Origin: Panopea generosa
Taxonomy: Eukaryota > Mollusca > Bivalvia > Adapedonta > Hiatellidae
Assembly (NCBI GenBank): GCA_029582155.1
Contig: CM055909.1
Span: 16,216,616-16,280,615 of the forward strand
Direction: 5' to 3'
DNA length: 64,000 nt
The notes beneath the pieces are model-generated. The model worked only from the letters and a program-made list of their open reading frames with translations, had not been told where the DNA came from and did no database searches. The position numbers and the translations under genes were made by a program. Shown piece after piece: positions 25,401 to 37,248 of the stretch (position 1 is its first letter; each line of letters opens with the position of its first letter).

Positions 25401-25765
25401 TTATACGCATATCAAAATGACGTCAATATTATGATGTTATGGATTGCCATTTTGTTTGAAGCAAAATGACATTGGGGCACTTGAAAATTGATAATATGCA
25501 GAATACCGCATGAGAGACCAAACCCTATATGAGGGCAAGTTTAGAAATTGACTCTGGGCGCTGCCATATTGAAACATCACGTTCGTGACGTGTTAAAAAC
25601 ATGGCATTCACCACATGGAAGTCGCCATTGTTTATTTAAACAGTGCATTATGGGAATGTACAAACCGGTATTGATATTTAAACCTGGTCATGTTCCGGCT
25701 TTCTGACCACTTTCCTGCTAAAAGGAAAATTTAAACGGTACGTGTAAAATAATTGACTTTGATGT
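25400..25765 (-). promoter_or_regulatory. Promoter-like block (CRE, TCCCATAATGC motif, candidate minus-strand start)
   Basis: Holds a perfect CRE palindrome TGACGTCA (25418-25425), a TCGTGACGTG motif near 25584, and GCATTATGGGAATGTA (25645-25660). The last, on the minus strand, reads TACATTCCCATAATGC and resembles the ZNF143/THAP11-type promoter motif. The same TCCCATAATGC core lies in the 52.27-kb promoter. On the minus strand, 17 bp downstream, an ATG in good context (AACAATGGCGAC, ATG at 25626-25628) is followed 17 nt later by a possible donor (GTGAATG). No following exon was linked, so the start is speculative. Confidence 0.35.
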
Positions 25766-26539
25766 TTTAATGTACTAACTGAGATCACTATGAAATGTTC
25801 TTTGCATATTTAATCAGGAAAAAAATGAAAATGCCTTAAATCAAGGAATTTTCTAAAATTCCTTGCTTAAATGAGGTCTTGAAACTTGACAATTTATTGC
25901 TGTTTCCGACAGATTCCTACCGAGTTAATATAAATTAGTTTCAAATAACCATGAATTTACTCAATTGAACCCATAACAATGGAAATAATAACAAAATTAA
26001 ACAGCTGCAGTCTTTTTATTTTACTCAATACAACAGAAATATAATGATAATTTACCGGTGTGGCATATTTTCAGCACATCATCAGAATTAGATATATCGC
26101 CGAACATGCACACGTTTTGGAAAAACGGTAATTTTTAACTGTTGTTTTTCAAAATAATAGATCCACAAATAAATTTAAAATATGTATACAATTTTTTTTA
26201 AAATCTATTATGATCAAAGTAGTAAATTGTAAAGAACATAGCAGTAAGTACATTAGACAATATATAAGGTAAGTTTCTTTTTAAATATACAAATGGCAAT
26301 ACATAATGACTGAGATCAGTACATTTAAACATCAAAATTACTATCAGGTACACCACATTTGCCTTTTCCCTGCAGTCAGAAATTCGATGTGTCAGCTGGA
26401 ACATTGTCAGGAGTAGAATAGCACATGGTGGGGCTGTAGGATGAAATGTCTGTACCCTGTAAATGACTTTTAATCTATGTCTGGTATTAAAAAAATAGAC
26501 ATACCTGACAATTCATTACTTTACTTCAACTGCGTTTCA

Positions 26540-26640
26540 TCATGACAAAATCTCTTTAAACAAGTCATACAGCAGGTCTCTTCTTGTCCTTTCTATATAA
26601 GCAGCTCCAAGCTTACAGAAATATGTCTGCACACCAAAGC
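26540..26640 (-). CDS. Terminal exon, unidentified helical protein (gene 1)
   Basis: Acceptor TCTATTTCAG (AG at 26641-26642). The exon enters after one base of a codon, encodes 32 residues (FGVQTYFCKLGAAYIERTRR, then DLLYDLFKEILS) and stops at TGA 26540-26542. A minus-strand AATAAA lies near 26010. Phase fits exactly with the exon at 28769-28847, whose last base G completes a glycine. The other frames hit stops within 16 codons or give no stop-compatible join. The sequence looks helical (alternating Leu/Tyr with Arg/Glu). I do not recognise the family. Confidence 0.75.
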
Positions 26641-26699
26641 CTGAAATAGAAATAAAAATAACTCATTGTGAAGACAATTACAACGGCAATCACATCATG

Positions 26700-28640
26700 G
26701 AAATGATGAATGCATTTTATTACTGTACTTAGGATTTCATAACAATTTGCAATGCGCGGCAACCTGTGAAGATGTTGGATGAGTATCTTGAACTTAAAAC
26801 GGGATCTTCAGTAAGGCGCCTGTGTCATCACTGAATAAAGCTATGGAAACAGCCTAGCTTGAAACTATGTTAAACAATTTTGTTCAAACTATATTATATA
26901 TAAATTTTCCTCAGGTTTCTTGCTTCATGATAAGTTAACTTCAAACAAAAAAAAAATAAAATGATTCTAATATTTCGAAATCTTACAGACAAATGATCAT
27001 ACCAATCAACTATATACAGTATAATGTTTCAAACTCTGTAGTGTTGAACTAACTGTTGCTCAACATTTTTTTAAATGATCAGACCCGCTGTTCAGACAAC
27101 GTGTCCAGACAGCATATGTTTGAGACTTAAACCTAAACCAAAACTGCATGTCTGGAACACTGCTCAGTTCAAGCATAAAAATATGCCTATATGCATGAAG
27201 ATTGTTTCAAACCTTTGTCTTCAAACTAACCTGATGTGCATGAAACAAGATCAAGTTTTCAAATTAATGGCAGAAAGAATCTTTGTCGCAATGTACTCTC
27301 CCCCATATGCAATAAAGCTTCTCCGAGGTTTCAAGTACACTTTGACACTGAAAGTCTCAAGCAGACTTCTAACATCTAGTGTCGAAAGAAACTAGCTTAA
27401 TATGGTATTGCTTGTTAACGAAGCAGTAAACAGTACTTCCCTGTACATGTGTGTTTGTGACTAATGTTTTTAGTCCCTCTGCCAAGTAATCGCGGGGCTT
27501 GCCCACGGGTTGGCACTATAGAGTGTGTGTCCAAAAATCTCTGACTTTATATTCAGGTTAACACCTACTTGAAAATGATGTTCAATTCATGATATTTATA
27601 TTAATCAATGATTATAATTTTCATTCATCTTTTTATGCTAAATTATCTTTTAAAACTTAAACTTTAAATAGTAATATAATAGCAAAATAAATAGAATTTA
27701 TTACCTCTCTTTTAATATTAATTGCTATATGCAGATATTTATGCTATAAAACAACCACATTATTTTTAACAACCCATCTAAGAAAGTTGATTTACATTGG
27801 TTGTGAATAACTATGCAAGACATGACTCAAACTTGTTGTCCAGTTCCAGAAAAATCTTTAAATAAATAATTTTTATATTATTCCTATTTTAACAAGAATC
27901 TTTCTACTCGCAACAAATGGACAAATAAACATTTCAGAGGCAAAGTTTTTTTGTAAGTTCCTCTTCAACAAATGTTTTAGGAGAACACCATGCAATGCTA
28001 CACACAAAATATCTAAGACTAGGCCTTGAACTTTCAGAGAAAAGTAAAGTTTCGCTTAAAATCTGTTTATAATCCTTATTTGTGGTTGAATCACACTGGT
28101 TCCATAACTTGTGCATGATCTTGTGGTTACATAACTGCTGTGCAAGTTTGGTTAGATTCAATGAAGGTGCTATCGTGTCTACAAGAAAAAGGTTATTTGA
28201 AGGAGGAAGAACAGACAGATGACGAAAGACAATTTACCATGACATAAGCCCTGCTGGGCTTTGGCCAGTAGAGCTAAAAATCAAAGTCCTGTGCTGGGCC
28301 TTAATACATCCTGGACCCTCCATTTGAACAAACTTGAAACACCTATTTTACCAAATAAATACAAATTTGGCTGGACTGACTTTGGGAAGAAAATTTATGT
28401 ATGTTTAAACTGATAAGACCCCGGGGTGGGTCAGATTTTCACCCTAAGGACTGAAGAAAACCTGGAAGAATATATATAAAAACATTGTTATAGTTCCAAT
28501 GAAGAGGAATTTTGAAATTTCAAAAAAAAACAACTGTTATATACTTATAAAAGAGTTTCATTTATCAATGATTCATACCAAATTTAGTGAAAACCTGTCA
28601 AGTTGTTCCAGAGAAGAATTTGTTTAAAGAAATGTATCAT
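26700..28640. other. Intron of gene 1; dispersed repeat 27890-28150
   Basis: Between the terminal and penultimate exons. It includes a second copy of the repeat at 13365-13645 and a 106-codon plus ORF (27075-27395) with no domain, antisense to the intron, probably chance. Confidence 0.5.
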
Positions 28641-28654
28641 ATGTTATGCTATAC

Positions 28655-28766
28655 CTATTGTCTGTTACAATGTGGTGCCTGTATCTATTGTCTGTTAAAA
28701 TGTGGCGCCTGTACCTATTGTCTGCCATGTTGTGCCTGAACATATTGTCTGTTAAATGGTGCCTGT
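28655..28766. repeat. 30-33 bp tandem repeat beside an exon donor
   Basis: Four copies of CTATTGTCTGTTAAAATGTG with GTGCCTGTA. The right edge directly abuts the donor of the 28769-28847 exon; GGTGCCTGTACC of the last unit contains the donor GT on the minus strand. Confidence 0.75.
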
Positions 28767-28768
28767 AC

Positions 28769-28847
28769 CAGCAAGTATATACATCTCAAGTGGTAACATC
28801 ACTGCCAAATCATGTCTCTGTGTATAAATGCTTCTCTTGACCAAGAC
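28769..28847 (-). CDS. Penultimate exon, unidentified helical protein (gene 1)
   Basis: Acceptor TTTTAAGTTGTTGCAG (AG at 28848-28849), donor GTACAG (GT at 28767-28768). The 79 nt encode 26 codons starting in phase 0 (VLVKRSIYTQRHDLAVMLPL, then EMYILA) and leave one G for the next exon. Phase agrees with both neighbours, which is the main evidence. Family unrecognised. Confidence 0.75.
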
Positions 28848-29224
28848 CTGCAACAACTTAAAATAGAAAAAAACAGTCCTTTACTATATTGTTTACTCAA
28901 CGATAATGTGGATACTTATCAACTGATGTGACACTCCCTATTAACTCTTAGACTAAACTGACAGTATGTTGTAAATGTTTACATACAACAAATTAGAAGT
29001 ATCGCAAAACGTGACTTATACCTTCAAAACGTTGCTTTGACGGCTATTCCGAAGTGTTTATAGAAGTGTAAGATAGCAACCTACAATTTTAAAGAACAGA
29101 GCAATAACTCTGCATGGAGTTAAGCCAGTAGTTCAGTGTGACATGGAATGGTATTCATCAACCGTTCTTAAGAATATTCTTACAACTTAACTCAAGAATA
29201 TACTAGAAATGTGTCCATGGGAGA

Positions 29225-29840
29225 GAGATGCCCCTGCTTTGTAATTACATTGTAGATATCAATAAAGCCAAATATCAAGTTTCATCAAAATCGGTCCATC
29301 AATAAAGATTTTAGAGGTCGGAAACCATCAGCCAATCAGAGTCCAGATCACCTAATTAATATGCGCCAATTCCATCCATTGTCAAACTTTACCTGGGTCT
29401 TGTTGATATACAGCCAAATATAAATTTTCATCAAAATTGGTCCATAAATAAAGACTTTAGAGGTCGGAAACTATCAGCCAATCAGAGCCCAGAACACCTA
29501 ATTAATATGCAGGGATTTTTTACCAAATATGAATCAAATCCATCTAATCCTTCAAGAGATACTGAGTGAAAACAAGTTTCGTAACATTATTTGCCAATAA
29601 TCTAAGTCCAAAAAGGGGCATAACTCCATCAAAAAACATCAGACCGGAACAAAATACAAACTTGACATGTATTATCTGAATGTGAAGTCACACACCAAAT
29701 TCGGTTTAAATCTGTTCATTAAAACTAAAGATATCAGTCGGAAACCATTTTTGTACATACGTATGTACATAAGTATGGGACGCACGTACGGACTGCAGTG
29801 ATACTATATGCCCCCCATTGAAAATGGCGGGGGCATAATA
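29225..29840. repeat. Tandem repeat element with terminal hairpin
   Basis: Two to three units with ATCAAAATCGGTCCATCAAT, AAGACTTTAGAGGTCGGAAA and CAGCCAATCAGAGTCCAGA. A TACGTATGTACATAAGTATG stretch follows, then a hairpin at 29807-29837 (TATGCCCCCCATT / AATGGCGGGGGCATA with loop GAAA). It lies in an intron of gene 1. Confidence 0.75.
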
Positions 29841-30388
29841 AACAAACACTTTGACACAATTTTTGAGGCCAAAATTTGCATGCATGCAGGAACACCTAAC
29901 ATATAATCAAATACACTCTCACAATTATTCCATCTGTCATGGTAAGTAGGTGACTACAACCCCTGAATATTTCTTATCAGGGTTTGAAATTTCTGATAAA
30001 AGCTACTCATCCACCCTTTCCACATTTTTAATTAAATGCTTAAAATCCAAGAAATATTATGGTCAGTTTCTTAAATCTTATGAGTGGACGAGTCCTGCTT
30101 ATCTATAGAAACTATCAGTGTTGACAAAATTTGTATTTATTTTAATATTACATGTAGATGACATAGTAACATGTAAAGCATTACAGTAAATCATTTGATT
30201 TTTTGATATTCAAACTGTTTGATTGTTGGCCACGTAAGGGGAGTTGAAAGTGGTTATAACAAGTTTTGAGCTTTCTTTACAATGACACTCAGACATAGTA
30301 AGCCTGGCAAAGATCTGTAAACATGACAAACAAAACCGCAGACATTGTCAAGGCATGAAATGTGCCAATGTCAAAAGACACTACTTAC

Positions 30389-30509
30389 CAAAGATACTTG
30401 TGAACAGAACAGACATTCAGGTAAACTGTTCAAGTCAACTGTTTGGCAAACTAAGTACATGACATCACCAGTGGTCACCGTTCCTGGAAGTACCAATGTG
30501 GCCAGTGCT
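30389..30509 (-). CDS. Internal exon, unidentified helical protein (gene 1)
   Basis: Acceptor ACTTCTTCTCTTTTCAG (AG at 30510-30511) and donor GTAAGT (GT at 30387-30388) are both near consensus. The exon has one base finishing a codon and then 40 codons: ALATLVLPGTVTTGDVMYLV, then CQTVDLNSLPECLFCSQVSL. It ends in phase 0, matching the phase-0 start at 28847. The frame that starts at the first base hits TGA after 14 codons. Hydrophobic periodicity suggests packed helices, for example a HEAT-like C-terminal part, but that is inference. Confidence 0.8.
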
Positions 30510-30904
30510 CTGAAAAGAGAAGAAGTCCAGAAGGGATTATAATAAAGCATTCATAAAATCGACAAACATACACTAGTCACATATAATATACATTATTTCT
30601 ATAACATATGATACAAATGTGTTTATGATGTTTCACCATAACACGAGTAGTTTGTTCTGAAAGAGATAAAAGCTGAGCTAAACATAAAAGTTTAACCGGC
30701 GGATGACTACAATGACAATGGCTTTTTGTTGTTTTGTTTTTCAAAAAGACAAGCTTGAAAAATGCATTGAACATCAGATGGAATCCACTTATTACTTGCA
30801 TTTATATAAAACAGGTGCAGACATGGACACATGACACAATGGATATTGATATTGTTTTAAGTTAAATTTTTTTTTTATATAAAAACCAGTACCTGTTTAT
30901 GGAG

Positions 30905-31248
30905 AATATCTGCATCTTTGCCTACTGCACATTAAATTGTTGGTACTTCTTAATAACTCGCTCCATATTTTATTTTCCATACGGTTTCTGTGGTTTGCTT
31001 CATCACAATAAATTCTGCATCGTTAACTTCTGCACATGAAGTTGTTGGTACTTCTTAACAACGCGCTCCATATTTTATTTTCCATACGGTTTCTGTGGTT
31101 TGCTGCCTAACAACAAGTTCTGCATCGTTAACTTCTGCACATGAAGTTGTTGGTACTTCTTAACAACGGGCTCCATATTTTATTTTCTATACAGTTTCTG
31201 TGGTTTGCTGCATCACAACAAAATCTGCATCTTGCCTTTAGCAACTCT
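30905..31248. repeat. 105-bp tandem repeat, three copies
   Basis: TTTCTGTGGTTTGCT recurs at 30985, 31090 and 31195. Each unit carries TTGTTGGTACTTCTTAACAA and CTCCATATTTTATTTTCCAT. It lies in an intron of gene 1. Confidence 0.9.
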
Positions 31249-31251
31249 CAC

Positions 31252-31264
31252 CTTTGTCCAAGAT
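31252..31264 (-). CDS. Possible 13-nt microexon of gene 1
   Basis: ATCTTGGACAAAG is framed by an acceptor TTTTTCATATTACAG and a donor GTGAGAG. It enters after one base, reads L-G-Q and leaves AG, which joins the A of the next exon (AGA, Arg). The frame upstream of the acceptor meets TAA after seven codons, so a longer exon is excluded unless another acceptor is used. A possible preceding 15-nt exon (TACTCACACTGGAAG, 32328-32352 region, donor GTAAGG) also fits the phase. Both are speculative. Confidence 0.4.
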
Positions 31265-31524
31265 CTGTAATATGAAAAATTTAAAATAAGCATGAAATTT
31301 TCTGAAACATAGTCCAATTTCTCTTTTTTTTTTAAAAGTCTTAGTTTGTACATGATTAAATGGTAAATGTTATACAACATTCATGTCCATTAAATATGAC
31401 CAGTGTTATAAACATTTTGTGTATTTGTTTAATTTTCAAACTGATAATTAGTAATTTTTGGGCATTAACTTTAACATCTTTGCTAATTTTTAAATTTCTT
31501 CTTTGTTATACAGCAGTTTAATGA

Positions 31525-32040
31525 TAGATCAAACTATTGATGCATTGTGACAGTTGTAGTCAGGCAGTATTAAATACCAGTAACTACTGATGCATTGTGA
31601 CAGTTGCAGCCAGGCAGTATTAAATACCAGTAGCTACTGATGCATTGTGACAGCTGCAGCCAGACAGTATTAAATACCAGTAACTACTGATGCATTGTGA
31701 CAGCTGCAGCCAGGCAGTATTAAATACCAGTAACTACTGATGCATTGTGACAGCTGCAGCCAGGCAGTATTAAATACCAGTAACTACTGGTGCATTGTGA
31801 CAGGTGTATTCAGGCAGTATTAAATACCAGTAACTACTGATGTATTGTGACAGTTGTAGTCAGGCAGTATTAAATACCAGTAACTACTGATGCATTGTGA
31901 CAGCTGCAGCCAGGCAGTATTAATTACCAGTAACTACTAATGCATTGTGACAGCTGCAGCCAGGCAGTATTAAATACCAATAACTACTGATGCATTGTGA
32001 TAGCTGTAGTCAGGCAGTATTAAATACCAATAACTACTGC
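31525..32040. repeat. 60-bp tandem repeat
   Basis: Eight to nine copies of exactly 60 bp: CTACTGATGCATTGTGACAG, CTGCAGCCAGGCAGTATTAA, ATACCAGTAA. Copies differ by a few substitutions. Confidence 0.95.
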
Positions 32041-32044
32041 GATA

Positions 32045-33028
32045 GTTTCATGGACTATTGATGGTTTCGATTGTTTTACTTTTATTGGATTTCCCCATCC
32101 ATTTTATTGTTAACTATTGTCAGTGTTATTGGTTTTTCTCAATTTCCTGGAAATTCCTTCAAAACAAACATTTCAGAGTATTCTCCCCTTTTTGAATGAC
32201 TTAAAGTTGGCCATACCGAACCCAGAAACTAGAGTCAATACCAGGGATTTCCCAAGAGTCATAATGCATGTCGCATGCCACATTCATTCAAAAGATTTTG
32301 TTGATTAGCGACATCCATTAATTGCCCGACATGCCTTACCTTCCAGTGTGAGTACTGTTGAATAATCCAATTATGCAAGCCCATGATTTAGTAAACAAGT
32401 GACACTGGTGATCTAATTTTCAACGTGTATGATAACTGTCAAACACGCATTGAAAGTAGGATTGTGTGTAAAAACTAAGTTGTTTAAATGTTTAATGTGC
32501 GGTTTTGTGGATATTTTTATGTTATGGACATAAATAAAGTATATTTTTAACAATGTTAACAATGTAAGTGTTTTTGTCAATTATATACAGGATTAAAAAA
32601 AAAATGGGTCTTTTTTGCTTCTGCACTGAAATCAGTGCAGAAGATCAATCCATAAAAAAGAAGGCCCCTAAATTGAGACAAACTTTAGTTTGAGGTTAAA
32701 TATTTTCTCGCCATTCTCTAAGATTTCACGGAACACGCACCAAAATTACATTGTGGTTTACTACAAAGTGTCTCGACGTCTTCTTTTGTCGTATTTTATC
32801 AAAAGCGATCACATGGAGGAAGTTGACATATTTCTTTAGGTCAAGTAAAAAAAAAAATGTGTTTTTTGTACTGATAACCCTTCGCCTAAGTATTTTTTTT
32901 TATATATTTTTATTTACTATCTACTCCAAGCAAGTCAGAAGCAAGTATTCACATTCTGAATGGGTTATTCTGAATAATTGGAACTCATGTAAACTTTTCA
33001 TCTCAATGTATTCACTGCACTATTTTAA
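32045..33028. other. No confident gene
   Basis: ORFs at 32117-32308 and 32751-33035 (plus) lack domains. On the minus strand an ATG at 32382-32384 is followed by 15 open codons to a GTAAGG donor, which could be a first exon but does not match the phase of the next candidate. Confidence 0.35.
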
Positions 33029-33034
33029 TCGTTA

Positions 33035-33836
33035 ACAAGAGGGTCAAGATGGCCCTATATCGCTCACCTGACTGACCTTGAGTCACCCAACTTAAGTAGA
33101 TTATATAATACATGTACACTCAAAATTCCAGAAAGACAAAATGGGCAAGTAGTTAGAATTTTGATTTGTTTTGAAGATATAACAGATGCCTAGAATAGTT
33201 CAAACTTGGTAGAGGTTCACCCACGGTTAATGTCAGTGAAATTACATCAAAATCAGGTCAGTAGATTCTGACAAGAAGGCTTTTGAAGTTTTTACTATAG
33301 CTGCTTATATAGTTAACTAACACCTCACTGTGGCGATCATGTTTTTTAACAAATCACAACGGCTTGAACAAACTTGATAAAAGGTCACCGAAGGAACATT
33401 TCTGCGAAATTGTTTTAAAATAGATCTGGTGGTTTCTAAAAAGAAATTTTTTTTAGTTATTACTATAGCTTATATAATAAACTAACCCCACTGCTTGGCC
33501 AAATTACTACAGTTTGAACAAACTTGGTAGAGGGTCACCCAATGAACATTTCTGTGAAATTATTTTAAAATCGAGCCAGTAGTTTCTGACAAGAAGATTT
33601 TTTAAGTTTTTACTAATTAAACTTGGCGGCCATGTTTTTTGATGAATCAAGATGGCTTGAACAAACTTGGTAGAGTGTCACCCAAGGAACATTTCTGTGA
33701 AGTTATATCAAAATTGGCCAAGTGGTTTCAGAGAAGAAGTTAGAAGCTAAAAAGTTAACGACGGATGCGTACGACAGACGACGAACACCCGGTGATCACA
33801 AAAGCTTACCTGTGAGCCTTTGGCTCATGCGAGTTA
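33035..33836 (-). mobile_element. Hairpin-ended tandem element (same family as 55061-57185)
   Basis: The left end is ACAAGAGGGTCAAGATGGCC with the imperfect palindrome AGGGTCAAGATGGCCCT. The right end is AAGCTTACCTGTGAGCCTTT / GGCTCATGCGAG. Between them are about four units with AACATTTCTGTGAAATTATT and GAACAAACTTGGTAGAGGGT. It is inverted relative to the 55-kb copy, and its arms match that copy's arms in reverse complement. Confidence 0.85.
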
Positions 33837-34317
33837 AAAAAGAGGACTGGTGAAATATATGTATGTCCTTAATTTAGCAAAACATAGGAATAAAACCCCT
33901 ACCTGCTATATGTTTATAAAGACTTCATTGCTTTGAAATGTTATTTTTAATTGATAAAATAAAAAAAAGAAATCATAACCAATAGTATTGAATGTGTTTG
34001 TCACATGATTAAAGAGGCCATCTGCTATGACATCATATCCTCACTTGTAGACCGATAAATATATTTACATGACTGTTTTCTGACTGATTTAACATGGTCG
34101 CTTTAGTGAATAATATCAATTGGAACATTTTTTAGAGGGAGGTGGAATTAGTCAAACAAGTAAGTAGAAATTATCTTGTGAAATACTTCATTTATTGTTT
34201 TGAATTTATTTGTTGGCATACCAATCAATGGTACTGCGAGGATATACACGTAACAAACAATCAACTTAAAAAATATCAAATCGTTCAACAATGTGCTTTG
34301 ATATGTACTTAAAACTA

Positions 34318-34562
34318 ACAAGAGTTGTCAGAAGACAACAAAGCTCGCCTATGGGGTAAAACTCACCACCCATGTAAAGATTGAGATTGGAGGCAAAATG
34401 CAACTTAACACAAAGTTTAACGTGGGTGTCTACAGACGTCCCCGATGCTGCCGGGGTCATGGCAATAGCGCTCATGGGCATTTTATCATTTTTAAATGTA
34501 AATTTGCCTAGTGCTTTTAACCTTTTTGATGTCATCACATGCCGGCGATGTGACAGCCCTGG
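34318..34562 (-). repeat. Dispersed repeat (same family as 57187-57482)
   Basis: AACAAGAGTTGTCAGAAGAC, GTGTCTACAGACGTCCCCGA, GGTCATGGCAATAGCGCTC and GCTCGCC match the 57.2-kb copy in reverse complement. ORFs on both strands through it are repeat-derived. Confidence 0.7.
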
Positions 34563-34584
34563 GCAGTATCGAAGTAGAAGAAGA

Positions 34585-34708
34585 GTTTTAAACTTATTTA
34601 TTTTACTTCAATTGTGATACAAGTTTTTACAACTTCAGTACTTCCTCCAGTACTAAGAATATGCGGGAAAGTGTCTTGCAAAAGGACACCACACATAGCC
34701 GTGGCAGA
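34585..34708 (-). mobile_element. SINE family B fragment
   Basis: TTTATTTTACTTCAATTGTG, ATGCGGGAAAGTGTCTTGCA and ACACATAGCCGTGGCAG match copies at 4857 and 11985. It has no tRNA-like head. Confidence 0.65.
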
Positions 34709-35109
34709 GTAGAAGAGCTAAAAAGCAAATATGATCCTAAATGGTCTTAGAAAACAAGATTATAAATGTATTAACACCAAACAAATTAATACACAATAAC
34801 TGAAAATTTTGGTAAATAACTCGTTATAACTGAATGACCGGAATGACACAGACAAAAATTTTAAATTAAAAATGTATGTGCTTTGAACCCTCGTATCAAT
34901 CTTAACAAATTTCATATATAGTGCAGTAGTTATTTGTACCTGTTTGTATATGTTTTGTGTCAATCTTCACATATGTACGTAAGATACACATAGTATTATG
35001 ATCCATGGTAAATTTCATAATTAGCGCCAGATGATTAAAATGGCCGGAACCCGGAAACTATATTCGGAATAATTTCATAGTGAAATGCTCGTAAAGATTT
35101 TCCTTTGTT

Positions 35110-35215
35110 TTTATTGTAAGAGGGGGCCACTCTAGAACGCTGACTTTCAAGATCGACGTCAGCTATGGGCTGACCAAATTATGCGAGGAAAACGCTGACC
35201 AGTCGGAAAACGCTG
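35110..35215. repeat. AACGCTGACC short repeats
   Basis: Four spaced copies of (GGAAA)ACGCTGACC, with a CGACGTCAGC box between the first two. Function unknown. Confidence 0.6.
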
Positions 35216-35334
35216 ACCAAGTCAATAATATTTTTATTGTAAACATTTTTTATAACGTTTCATGTAAAATAAAATGTATATGAATAACAAACATATTTTT
35301 TTTTAAAATCATATGTTTGTTTTAAGGAGGAATA

Positions 35335-36385
35335 TACATTTTAAATTATTTTCGAAATCAAGGGAATATTTGGTATGCAATGAAACTAGAAGTAATTTCC
35401 AATATGAATATGCTTTTTTTCTGCGGTAAATATAACACTTATTTACCTATGACGTCGTAAACATGTTCATGTTTGGTCTTTCTGACGTCCCGATTTATAG
35501 CAGCAAAATCGCGTATTTGTCGACCTCAGTCAAGTTATACCGAATGTACAGAATCGAAACACATCACCACGAACACATTCAACGGATATATGAATTTACA
35601 GATGCAAAAATTACGACGAATGCCAAATTTTGAAAATATTAGTGAAAAAAAGGGAATTATTATTTTCTCGATTTTTTCGAAAAAAAATGCTTCAAATCAA
35701 ATTTACAAAAAAAAAACCCCGAGCGATTTTGGAATAATTTTTATTTGATTTCTAACAATATGCTTCACAGTGATTGTGAGATTTTAATAACAATTGACAA
35801 ACTAGATTTTTTTTTATTTTTAATTATTTAACCCCACCCTACGTCAAAAAAGACGTCAACATATTGCATAATTCTACACGTTTTCCATAAGATTTTCGGC
35901 AGTTGATAAAGGTTTAATTATTTTCTAAATCAGTGGTTCAATTAGTATATTATGAAACTAGAAGAAATTCCCAATGTGAATATGTATTTTTTGCAGCGGT
36001 CAATAGAATATATATTTATATGTGACGTCGCAATCATGGCCATTTTCAGCCTTTATGACGTCCCAATGTATAGCAGCAAAATCGCGTATTTTTTCGAGTT
36101 ATTCCTAATATTCAGAATAGAAACATATATCACCATGTATACATTTGACGGATGTATGCATTTACAGATGCAAAATTTATGACGAACGCCACATTTTGAA
36201 AATACTAGCGAAAAACGGAAACTATTTTTTCTCTCGATTTTTTTCGTAAAAACGGCTTCAAATCAAAATTACCAAAAATCAAATCAAGCGAATTTTGCAT
36301 AATTTTTATATATTTTCATACTTTATATTGTACAATAATTGTGAGATTTTTAGAAAAATTGACAAACTAGATTTTTTATGATATT
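35335..36385. repeat. Direct duplication of about 480 bp, 572 bp apart
   Basis: Copy A (about 35335-35820) and copy B (about 35900-36385) share ATGAAACTAGAAG (35380 and 35952), TGACGTC boxes, TATAGCAGCAAAATCGCGTA, ATTTACAGATGCAAAA and GACAAACTAGATTTTTT. Each has a short plus ORF (35473-35748 and 35952-36182), but these do not align in the same frame over their length. Unknown family. Confidence 0.8.
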
Positions 36386-36479
36386 CAATTATTTTGATGA
36401 ACAGCATATCCCTGATTGGTAAATCTTAGAATATCCCTGTTGCTAACACGATTCTCTCACATGCTCATTGCCTCCAAAA

Positions 36480-36543
<64 letters not shown>
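36480..36543. repeat. (TC)n microsatellite
   Basis: About 31 uninterrupted TC dinucleotides. Confidence 0.98.
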
Positions 36544-36546
<3 letters not shown>

Positions 36547-36699
36547 CATACCCTACAATATGCATGGTATCACTTAGTTTGTGTTTCTAGTATGTTGAGT
36601 AGTGGCTATTGTGATAAGAAGTATTTATTTCCAAACCGTTAAACCATTTTTTTTATATTTAGATGTATAACGTTTCCCAGTGTATAGTCAATTATTGAT

Positions 36700-36968
36700 T
36701 GATTGATTGAATATTAAGCGTCATTTTTATGCCATCGAGGGCTAAAAGACGATCAGTTAACCTAACCACTTTTTCCTTGGATCCTGAAAGGTTAACCAAT
36801 ACTCTCAGTCTAGCACATCCCATTTCCGCAAGTAACTGATAACTTTTCCACTTGAATCAGCGATGTCGTATATCAATCATCACGAAAACTGTTGCTGGAT
36901 AGAGATTCGAACTCACGACCCCTAGATTGATAGTCAGACTGGTAACCGACTTATCTAATCGGGCAGGA
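36700..36968 (-). mobile_element. tRNA-derived SINE family A, near full length
   Basis: Runs from GATTGATTGATTGAATATTA and GCCATCGAGGGCTAAAAGAC to the antisense tRNA-like head. On the minus strand the head gives ATTAGATAAGTCGG (A-box region), ACCAGTCTGACTATCAATCT and GTGAGTTCGAATCTC (B box). Confidence 0.85.
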
Positions 36969-37067
36969 TCATTAAATAAAACATATTAACATAATAATTG
37001 ATTTGTTTGTTTTGGTATAGGATATTACACCTTTTTAAAAACAATATATCAGTTATCAAACGGCGAG

Positions 37068-37248
37068 TATAGGACCTCACCATCGGTCTCGGGATTAACC
37101 AGTGCTAGGCACACAGACGCTGCAAGTCACTGACTTCCCAACAAATTCAGGGTGGGATATTCGTGGTCATCATCATAATACCTATTTGGGGAGAAATTGG
37201 AACTCACGATCCTGCTTGATAGTCAGACGCATGTTAGGAACCTATCTA
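37068..37248 (-). mobile_element. Diverged SINE family A copy
   Basis: TCTCGGGATTAACCAGTGCT, GCAAGTCACTGACTTCCCA and TTGGAACTCACGATCC keep the family order with many changes. The 75-codon ORF through it is not a gene. Confidence 0.65.

Noticed and set aside
27075..27395. 106-codon plus ORF
   Set aside because: No recognisable domain, antisense to an intron of gene 1, and unusual Met/Cys/Lys composition without splice context.
30900..30940. 32-nt exon candidate on the minus strand ending at GTACTGG
   Set aside because: Its only open frame ends in phase 0, which does not fit the next exon of gene 1, and it overlaps the 105-bp repeat.
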